This document shows positions 57,894 through 64,000 of a stretch of 64,000 bases of DNA, piece by piece. The notes beneath the pieces were generated by a model that did no database searches, had not been told where the DNA came from, and saw nothing but the letters and a program-made list of their open reading frames with translations. Numbering within the stretch: position 1 is the first letter of the stretch; each line of letters opens with the position of its first letter. Source of the stretch: Streptomyces sp. MNU76 (GTDB lineage Bacteria > Actinomycetota > Actinomycetes > Streptomycetales > Streptomycetaceae); the NCBI RefSeq assembly GCF_020982545.1, contig NZ_JAJKLK010000001.1, forward strand, positions 124,001-188,000. The letters are read 5' to 3'. A program made the translations under genes and the position numbers.

Positions 57894-58802
57894 TCACATG
57901 CCTCGCGGGAACTCCCGGTTGCCCAGGTGCTGCGGCCGGGGCACGGGGGCCGCGTACGGCTCCTCCAGGAGGTTCTCCACGCTGTTGTAGACGATGAAGA
58001 TGTTGGACCGCGCGAACGGGGTGATGTTGCCGTTCGAGCCGTGCATCAGGTTGGAGTCGAACATCACCGCGGATCCGGCGGGCCCGGCGATCTGTCGGAT
58101 CCCGTGCTCCTGGGCCATCCGCGTCAGATGCTCCGGTCCGGGGGAGCCCACGGTGATCTTGTGCACCCGCAGCGACTCCTTGTGGAAGTCGAGGGGCGTC
58201 TCGCCGACCGAGGGGACGAACGTGCGGTGCGTCCCCGGCATCACCATGAGCGGCCCGTTGAACTCGTAGTTCTCGCTCAGCGCGATGGACACGCTGAACG
58301 CGCGCGGCCTCGGCATACCGTCCTCGGCGTGCCAGGTCTCGAAGTCCGAGTGCCAGTCGAACTGGGCGCCGCCGAAGCCCGGCTTGTAGTTGACGCGGCT
58401 CTGGTGGACGTACACCTCCGAGCCCAGCACCTGCCGGGCCACGTCCGTCAGCCGGGGCGAGGCGAGCAGATCGGCGAAGACCTCGCTGACCTTCTCCACC
58501 TCGAACACGGAACGGAGGCGGTCGGAGTCCGGCTCCAGCACCACGCGGTCGCCCGCCAGGATCGCCGGGTCCTCGCTCAGCCGCCGGAGTTCCGCACGGT
58601 AGAGCTGGACCTCCTGCTCGCTCAGCAGGTTGTCGAAGACGTGGAAGCCGTCGGCCTCGTAGCGCTCCAGTTCGTGCCGGGTCAGCGGCCCCTCCCGGGT
58701 GCCCCACACGGTCGGGTCGACCCGCGGCTGGGTGACGGCCTTGCCGGTGACACGGGTCGGGTAGCGGTCGGTGCGGGTGGGGGCGGTGGGGGCGGTGGTC
58801 AT
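57894..58802 (-). CDS. ectD: Ectoine hydroxylase
   Basis: A 302-residue Fe(II)/2-oxoglutarate dioxygenase that converts ectoine to 5-hydroxyectoine. The family segment is FDWHSDFETWHAEDGMPRPR, giving the HxD of the iron triad, with the distal His in DSNLMHGSNGNITP. Conserved YVHQSRVNYKPGFGG and SENYEFNGPLMVMPGTH are present. ATG 58802 has GGAGGAG 5 nt upstream. It is the last gene of the leftward operon; the upstream EctA frame runs into it without a stop, discussed under ectA. Confidence 0.93.
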   Translation of the reverse strand: MTTAPTAPTRTDRYPTRVTGKAVTQPRVDPTVWGTREGPLTRHELERYEADGFHVFDNLLSEQEVQLYRAELRRLSEDPAILAGDRVVLEPDSDRLRSVFEVEKVSEVFADLLASPRLTDVARQVLGSEVYVHQSRVNYKPGFGGAQFDWHSDFETWHAEDGMPRPRAFSVSIALSENYEFNGPLMVMPGTHRTFVPSVGETPLDFHKESLRVHKITVGSPGPEHLTRMAQEHGIRQIAGPAGSAVMFDSNLMHGSNGNITPFARSNIFIVYNSVENLLEEPYAAPVPRPQHLGNREFPRGM

Positions 58803-59435
58803 GCCTGCTCCTCCGAGGGGTGCGAGGGGTGGGGGTGGTGGCGGTGGTGTCGGTGGTGAGGGGGTGAGGGGGCCGATGCGGTGCAGGACCTCGTCGTGGT
58901 GGCCCTCGCCGAGCCACGCGGCCGGGAACAGCACACGTTCGGTGACCTCGGCCGACCGCTTGCGCGCGTACTGCTTGAGGACCATGTGGATGGCCTTGTT
59001 GTCGGCGGACACGGTGGCCTCGACATGGCGGGCACCGCGCTCGCGCTGTCGCTCGGCCGCCGCCTCGAAGAGCCGTACACCGAGGAACGGGATGCCGTGC
59101 CGGGGGCTGACGGCCGTCTGCCAGACGAAGTACGTCTCGGGCTCGTCGGGGCGCCGGTAGCCGGTGAGGAAGCCGACGATCTCACCGTTCACGGTGGCGA
59201 GCAGCGAGCAGTCGGCGTAGTCCCGGAACCACAGGACGTAGGAGTAGGGGCTGTTGGTGTCCAGGCCGGGAGTGTTCTTCACCAACTCCCAGACGGCGAA
59301 GCCGTCTTCGGGACGGGGCTCGCGGAAGACTGCCCGGCGGGTCGGTTCGGGGGTGGCGGCGGCCGGGGCGGCCTTCTCGGCGGGAGCCCGGTCGGTGTTC
59401 TCCGCGTCGGTCCGGGTGGCGGTGGGGCTGGTCAC
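58803..59435 (-). CDS. ectA: L-2,4-diaminobutyrate acetyltransferase (EctA)
   Basis: A GNAT acetyltransferase of about 195 residues. Family segments: [56 protein letters not shown] and [20 protein letters not shown]. It transfers acetyl, or possibly another acyl group, to the gamma-amine of diaminobutyrate. GTG 59435 overlaps the ectC stop (GTGA). The frame continues without stop through a Pro-rich linker ([18 protein letters not shown]) into EctD. A one-base change in the C-rich run near 58855-58870 would instead give an end at 58799 overlapping the ectD ATG (ATGA), so apparent fusion may be an indel. Confidence 0.9.
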
Positions 59436-59860
59436 GGCCGGCCCACCCCCTCGGCGGTCAGGCCGGGCGCCTCGGTCGGCAGAGGGTACGCGCCGGTCGC
59501 GTCGTGGTCCTCGGCGCCGGTCACCGGCGGGTTGAAGACGCAGACGTATCGGGAGTCCGTCCTCGGCCGGAGCGTGTGCCGCTCATGGCCGTCGAGGAGG
59601 TACATCGTGCCCGGAGTGATCCAGTGCTTCTCGCCGGTCTCCTCGTTGGTGAGCTCCGACTCGCCCGCCACGCACAGCACGGCCTCGATGTGGTGGGCGT
59701 ACCACATGGTCGTCTCGGTGCCGGCGTAGACGGTGGTCTCGTGCAGGGAGAAGCCGACCCGCTCCTTGGCGAGCACGATGCGCTTGCTCTCCCAGGTGCC
59801 CGACTTCGCCTTCACATGACGGTCGGTGTTCTCGATGTCCTTGAACGATCGGACGATCAC
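59432..59860 (-). CDS. ectC: Ectoine synthase (EctC)
   Basis: A 142-residue cupin that cyclises N-gamma-acetyl-diaminobutyrate to ectoine. Conserved [13 protein letters not shown], the metal Glu in HHIEAVLC, Tyr in GTMYLLDGH, His in ERHTL, VCVFNPP and the Glu of GAEDHD are all present. The Tyr after EAV in ordinary EctC (EAVYC) is Leu here, next to the substrate pocket. ATG 59860; 80 bp separate it from ectB. Confidence 0.93.
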   Translation of the reverse strand: MIVRSFKDIENTDRHVKAKSGTWESKRIVLAKERVGFSLHETTVYAGTETTMWYAHHIEAVLCVAGESELTNEETGEKHWITPGTMYLLDGHERHTLRPRTDSRYVCVFNPPVTGAEDHDATGAYPLPTEAPGLTAEGVGRP

Positions 59861-59940
59861 GGTAAGTTCAGCCCTTTCGGTGGCCAGGCGGGTTGGTGGT
59901 CAGGCGGTTGGTGGTCGGTGTGGACGGTCCGTCGCCGTGG

Positions 59941-61245
59941 TCAGGCGGTCTCGCGGACGGCTCGGGACAGGACGCGCAGGCCCTCGTCCAGGTCGTCGGG
60001 GGTGACGGTCAGGGGCGGCAGCAGCTTCACGACCTCGTCCTCGGGGCCCGAGGTCTCCAGGAGCAGACCCAGCTCGAAGGCGCGACGGCAGACGGCCGAG
60101 GCCCGGCCCCGGTCGGTGAACTCGACGCCCCAGACCAGACCGCGCCCCCGGTGGACGGCGTCCGGGTGTTCGTCGACGAGGGCGAGCAACGCCCGCTCGA
60201 CCTGTTCGCCCCGGGCGAGGGTCTGCTTCTCGGTCTGGTCGTCGGCCCAGTACGCGGCGAGCGCGGCGGACGCGGTGACGAACGCGGGGTTGTTGCCCCG
60301 GAAGGTGCCGTTGTGCTCGCCGGGCTCCCAGACGTCCAGCTCCGGCCTGCACAGCGTCAGCGACATCGGCAGGCCGTACCCGCTGATGGACTTGGAGAGG
60401 GTGACGATGTCCGGCGTGATGCCCGCCTCCTCGAACGAGAAGAAGGCACCGGTCCGTCCGCAGCCCATCTGGATGTCGTCGACGACGAGCAGCATGTCGT
60501 GCCGTTCGCACAGCGCGGCCAGCGCGCGCAACCACTCGGGACGGGCGACGTTGACCCCGCCCTCGCCCTGCACGGTCTCGACGATCACGGCGGCCGGCGT
60601 GTCCAGCCCCGAGCCCCGGTCCTCCAACAGCCGCTCGAACCAGCGGAGTTCGGAGAGGCCGTCGAGTCGGTCGGTGAGGTGGTCGGTGACACGGGTCCGG
60701 CGCTCGCCGAGGTAACCGTCGTACGGCAGCCGGACGGCGTGCGCCAGGGGCACTCCCGCTCCCGCCCGCTTGAAGGCGTTACCGGTGACGGCGAGCGCGC
60801 CGAGCGACATGCCGTGGAAGGCGTTGGTGAAGGAGACGACGGACTCACGGCCCTTCACCTTCCGCGCCAGCTTCAGCGCGGCCTCCACCGCGTTGGCGCC
60901 GGTCGGCCCCGGGAACATGACCTTGTACGGCAGGTCGCGCGGCCGGAGTACGAGGTGCTGGAACGTCTCCAGGAACGTCCGCTTGGCGGTGGTCGCCATG
61001 TCGAGGCCCTGGGTGACCCCGTCCCGCTCCAGGTGGTCGAGCAACGCCCGCTTCAGTACGGGGTTGTTGTGCCCGTAGTTGAGGGAGCCGGCGCCCGCGA
61101 AGAAGTCCAGGTACGGGTGGCCGTCCTCGTCGTACAGCCGGCTGCCCCGGGCCCGGTCGAAGACGGTGGGCCAGCCCCGGCAGTAGCTCCGGACCTCCGA
61201 CTCCAGGGTCTCGAAGACGCTCAGGTCGGGCGGGGCGATGGTCAT
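59941..61245 (-). CDS. ectB: Diaminobutyrate-2-oxoglutarate transaminase (EctB)
   Basis: A 434-residue class III PLP aminotransferase that makes L-2,4-diaminobutyrate from aspartate semialdehyde and glutamate. PLP Lys in VTLSKSISGYGLPMSL; other conserved parts VMFPGPTGANAVEAALKLAR, TNAFHGMSLGALAVTGN, VDDIQMGCGRTGAFF and EPGEHNGTFRGNNPAFV. ATG 61245 overlaps the upstream ACP stop (ATGA), so carrier protein and transaminase are translated together. Confidence 0.95.
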   Translation of the reverse strand: MTIAPPDLSVFETLESEVRSYCRGWPTVFDRARGSRLYDEDGHPYLDFFAGAGSLNYGHNNPVLKRALLDHLERDGVTQGLDMATTAKRTFLETFQHLVLRPRDLPYKVMFPGPTGANAVEAALKLARKVKGRESVVSFTNAFHGMSLGALAVTGNAFKRAGAGVPLAHAVRLPYDGYLGERRTRVTDHLTDRLDGLSELRWFERLLEDRGSGLDTPAAVIVETVQGEGGVNVARPEWLRALAALCERHDMLLVVDDIQMGCGRTGAFFSFEEAGITPDIVTLSKSISGYGLPMSLTLCRPELDVWEPGEHNGTFRGNNPAFVTASAALAAYWADDQTEKQTLARGEQVERALLALVDEHPDAVHRGRGLVWGVEFTDRGRASAVCRRAFELGLLLETSGPEDEVVKLLPPLTVTPDDLDEGLRVLSRAVRETA

Positions 61246-61520
61246 ACGGCGGCCTGCTCGGGGATGCCCGACGTGACGCCTGAGGCGAGGACGAAGTCGG
61301 TGAAGGTGTCCACGGAGACGAAGTCGTCCGCGTCCAGCTCCTCCGGGTCGACGACCAGCCCTAGGGAGTCCTCCAGGGCCATCAGCATCTCCAGCATCGT
61401 CGTGGAGTCGAGGTGCAGGTCGTCGAAGAGCCGGATGTCGCCGTGGAGACCGGTGACGGGGCGTTCGAGGACGTGGGTGAGGGCGTTTTCCAGCGCGGTG
61501 ACGACGTTCTGACGATCCAT
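61242..61520 (-). CDS. Acyl carrier protein in an ectoine-type operon
   Basis: A 92-residue carrier protein. The phosphopantetheine Ser is in DDLHLDSTTMLEML (DSx-type motif), flanked by the helices of the ACP fold. ATG 61520 ends at 61242, overlapping ectB by 4 bp. An ACP has no place in ordinary ectoine synthesis; here it follows the acyl-AMP ligase and a probable holo-ACP synthase, so it should be loaded with an acyl or aminoacyl group. Confidence 0.9.
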   Translation of the reverse strand: MDRQNVVTALENALTHVLERPVTGLHGDIRLFDDLHLDSTTMLEMLMALEDSLGLVVDPEELDADDFVSVDTFTDFVLASGVTSGIPEQAAV

Positions 61521-61613
61521 TGCGAGTCCTTCGGGGTGGGGATGGCGGGGATGGTGGGGTTAGTGGGGTTGGTCGGTTGCTGGGGTCGAGGGCGTGGGCG
61601 GGGTAGAGGGCGC

Positions 61614-63232
61614 TCAGGGAACCGGGGCCGTGGGCGTGGCGGGGCCGGAGCCGGCTGCCGGGGTGGTGAGCGGGTCGGGCGAGGCGACCAGGGTGGCCAG
61701 GGCCTTCCGGTCGACCTTTCCGTTGCCGTTCACGGGGATCGCGTCGAGGCGTACGCAGCGACGGGGAATCTTGAAGGGTTCGATCAGGTCGCGCATGCGC
61801 TCGCGCACGGCTTCGGCCGGCAGGTCCGCGACCACGGCGAGCACGGCGGACCGCTGCCCGTCGGGAGGCAGGACGGCGGCCGACACGACGCCCTCGACAC
61901 GGGACGCAGCGGCCTCGACCTCGGTGGCGCTGAGCCGGAAGCCACGCTCCTTGTAGAGGTCGTCGCGCCGCCCGGAGAAGTACAGGTAGCCGTCATCGTC
62001 CTGCCTGCCGTAGTCGCCGGTGCGCAGTTCGGGGAAGAGCCCCTCCGCGCGCGGGAAGCGCTCGGCGGTCAGGTCGGGGCGCCGCCAGTAGCCGGCCATC
62101 ACATGCGGTCCGCGCACCACGAACTGCCCGATCTCCCCGGGCGGCAGTCGCTCGCCGTCGTCCCCGACGACGAACACCTCGGTGCCGGGCAGCGGCAGAC
62201 CGCAGGAGCCGGGCCGGGCGAGGTCGCCGTCGGGTGGCATGATCGCGGTGCGCTTGCACTCCGTGAGGCCGTACATCACCTGGATCCGCAGCCCCGGCAG
62301 GGCGCCGCGCAGTGCGGCCATGGTGGTGTCCGACAGTGCCGCGCCGGTGTTGGTGAGCAGCCGTAGCCTCGGCAGCCGACCGCCCGCCGCCCCGCCGGAG
62401 CCACGCCGCACCAGCCACGCCAGCCGGTCGGCCACGGACGGCACCCCCGGCAGCACGGTGGCCCCGCTCTCCTCCAGACTCCGCAGCAGCGGCGGGCCCG
62501 ACTCCGCGACGGTGCCGAGGCGCAGCCGGGCGCCGCTCAGCGCGCAGAGGTAGAGCTGGTAGAGGCCGTAGTCGAAGGAGAGGGGCAGCGGGCAGTACAC
62601 GACGTCTTCGGCCCGGTATCCGAGGCACGACTGGATCGCCGACACCGCGAACAACACCTGCTGGTGGGTGCTCACGACGGCCTTCGGCAGCGCGGTGGTG
62701 CCTGAGGTGTAGATGAGGCTCACGGGGTCGGTCGTGAGGGGCGCGGGGCCGTCGGCGGTGAGGGGAAGAGGGCCGTCGGTGGTGGACCGTAGGAGATCCT
62801 CGATCCGTACGGCCGTCACGCCGGCCCCGGCCGCGGTACGGAGGGCCTTCGGGTCGTCGGAGACGAGGACACGAGGCTCGCAGTCGCCGAGCACGTGCTC
62901 CAACGGGCCGCCGCGCACCTCCTCGTGCAGCACGCTGAACACCGCCCCGATGCGGGACGCCGCGTACACCAGCATCGCCACGCCGAGCCCGTCCGCCGCC
63001 TTCACGACCAGGCGGTCACCCCGGCGCACACCCTCCCGCCGAAGCCGTCCGGCCAACCGCGTACTGGCCTCGGCCAGTTCGCCGTAGGAGAGAACACCAC
63101 CTCCGCTCGTGCTCAGGGCGGTGGCCCGGGGGTCCCGCTCGGCGGCCAGGTCGAGGAGCTGGTGGAGGTGGTGGGGGAGGGGTGGTGGATGTGCGTCGGC
63201 GGGGCCGGGATCTGCTGGGACTCTGCGGTCAT
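61614..63232 (-). CDS. Acyl-AMP ligase (ANL superfamily), N-terminal frame disturbed
   Basis: An adenylate-forming ligase of about 540 residues that probably loads the adjacent ACP. Core motifs: A3 YTSGTTALPKAVV, A5 MYGLTECKRT, A7 LRTGDYGRQDDDG, A8 GRRDDLYKERGFRLSATEVE, A10 NGNGKVDRKAL. The natural start is ATG 63232 (MTAESQQIPAPPTHIHHP, GAGGGAG upstream), overlapping the upstream stop by one base; that frame joins the rest (HHLHQLLDLAAERDP) only if one C is added to the C-run at 63177-63173. Substrate specificity cannot be read from sequence by eye. Confidence 0.88.
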
Positions 63233-63837
63233 CACTGCTCCCTCGTCGTGGTGGCCGCGGTGGCTGTGGTGGTGGAGCCGGCGGCGGAGGTGTCGGCCGT
63301 GGCCGCGGTGGCGGGGCCGGTCTCTGTGCCGGGGGCGCTCGCGGCCACGACCACGCCCCTCTCACGCCTCCTCGCGGCCCTTCTCATCGGCACCACCGTC
63401 GTGGCCGTGGCCGCGCAGACGAGCTGGGGTTCGTCGAGAACCTCGGCCGAGCTGTCACCGGCACCGCCACCGGGACCGGCACCGGCGCCGGGTTTCGCGG
63501 CGATCACCTTGTGGGCCCGTAGCTCGACGATCCGACGCAACCGGGTGCTGCGCACGAGACGGCCGCTCGCCTCGATGTAGTCGCCGGGGTGCACGGGCGC
63601 GGTGAAGCGGACGTCGGAGTACTCGGAGAGCAGCCCCTCGTCGCTGTCCGTCCGTACGGTGATCTCGGTGACCAGATCCCCGAAGAGCCGCAGGATCCGG
63701 GCACCGTCGACCAGCCCGCCGCCGTAGTGGGCCTCCTCCTGTCCGATCCGTACGCGCAGGAAGGCCGTGGTGTGCTGCTCCGAGTGCCGCTCCGTGCTGT
63801 GGTGGTGGTCCTCGTCGCTGTCCGCCGCGGACGACAT
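63232..63837 (-). CDS. Hotdog-fold beta-aminoacyl-CoA ammonia-lyase homologue (Kal-like)
   Basis: A 201-residue hotdog protein. FLRVRIGQEEAHYGGGLVDG and ILRLFGDLVTEITVRTDSDEG, FTAPVHPGDYIEASG and the C-terminal VVPMRR match 3-aminobutyryl-CoA ammonia-lyase (Kal), which adds or removes ammonia across an enoyl-CoA. A Gly/Ala/Pro insert (KPGAGAGPGGGAGDSSAEVL) and an N-terminal DEDHHHSTERHSEQHT His-rich tail are extra. ATG 63837 has AAGGAG 9 nt upstream. It begins the coupled set with ligase and ACP, and implies a beta-amino or unsaturated acyl unit. Confidence 0.82.
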   Translation of the reverse strand: MSSAADSDEDHHHSTERHSEQHTTAFLRVRIGQEEAHYGGGLVDGARILRLFGDLVTEITVRTDSDEGLLSEYSDVRFTAPVHPGDYIEASGRLVRSTRLRRIVELRAHKVIAAKPGAGAGPGGGAGDSSAEVLDEPQLVCAATATTVVPMRRAARRRERGVVVAASAPGTETGPATAATADTSAAGSTTTATAATTTREQ

Positions 63838-64000
63838 GATGGCGAACTCCTTTCTGTCGATGGCACTTTCGGTGAGGCTGTCGTCGCATCCGCAGGCCGC
63901 GCCGGGCAGGGCGATGGCGACCGCCGCGACGATGTTCTGCTTGTGCGTGATGGACAGGGAGATCTCCGGCGGCCTCCGTGCCGCCCGCCCCCGGAACCGG
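63838..64000 (-). CDS. Probable holo-ACP synthase, C-terminal fragment
   Basis: Reading leftward from the edge gives PPEISLSITHKQNIVAAVAI, which fits the end of AcpS-type phosphopantetheinyl transferases (LSLTH-type strand and A-A-V-A helix), then GAACGCDDSLTESAIDRKEF. No stop occurs before the Kal-like ATG in this or the other frames, so it either overlaps or is fused to that gene. An AcpS would activate the ACP downstream. The rest lies beyond the window. Confidence 0.5.

Noticed and set aside
57894..59435. A single natural EctA-EctD fusion enzyme
   Set aside because: Not accepted as the main call because ectD has its own strong ribosome site and a one-base change gives the usual ATGA overlap.

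Overview
The window is very GC-rich, with GTG and TTG starts, many apparently leaderless genes (a TANNNT-type -10 box 6-8 nt before the start codon) and typical Streptomyces genes: an SsgA-like sporulation protein, DasR-type operators at N-acetylglucosamine PTS genes, ClpS/DUF2017, and the mec-cysO-cysM cysteine module. Gene order from about 10 to 53 kb matches, from memory, the conserved chromosome arm around hpd, ssgG, rph and nagE2 in Streptomyces coelicolor. I read this as Streptomyces chromosome.

Layout. 0-4 kb: a reactive-sulfur (cst-like) operon with persulfide dioxygenase-rhodanese fusion, rhodanese, TauE exporter, membrane rhodanese and CstR-type repressor, bounded by matching TACCCC/GGGGTA operators. 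4-10 kb: frameshifted MFS gene, DEAD/DEAH-type helicase, frameshifted IclR regulator, and a hydrolase/MarR divergent pair sharing two palindromes. 10-16.7 kb: Lon-like secreted protease, Lrp regulator with hpd, a MITE, a broken TPR gene, a GlcD-type oxidase and ssgG. 17-21 kb: two RDD membrane proteins separated by an IS630-type element that abuts a second MITE. 21-28 kb: M6 metalloprotease, pncA, pncB, clpS, DUF2017. 28-34.5 kb: alanine symporter, then mec, a LacI regulator, a cysteine leader peptide, cysO and cysM, then an MBL hydrolase. 34.6-41 kb: nagE2 and nagF with dre sites, rph, lipoprotein, rdgB, tRNA-Leu, HNH nuclease, bcp, DUF3618, GroES-like. 41-54 kb: class A PBP, three-gene ABC transporter, DUF1707, a third MITE, SGNH esterase, DUF445 and small membrane proteins.

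54-64 kb looks accessory: two GlxA-type AraC regulators flanking an MFS exporter, then a compact leftward operon that combines all four ectoine enzymes (EctB, EctC, EctA, EctD) with an acyl carrier protein, an acyl-AMP ligase, a hotdog-fold beta-aminoacyl-CoA ammonia-lyase homologue and the end of a probable holo-ACP synthase. The gene order and the carrier-protein machinery are not those of the ordinary ectABCD operon. It could make an acyl-modified or ectoine-like cyclic amidine, and it is the best candidate here for an undescribed system. It runs off the right edge.

A caution applies throughout: at least seven genes show frame changes, most placed at or near G or C homopolymer runs, some in compensating pairs. 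This pattern suggests sequencing or assembly indels as much as real gene decay, and it affects how apparent fusions and pseudogenes should be read.
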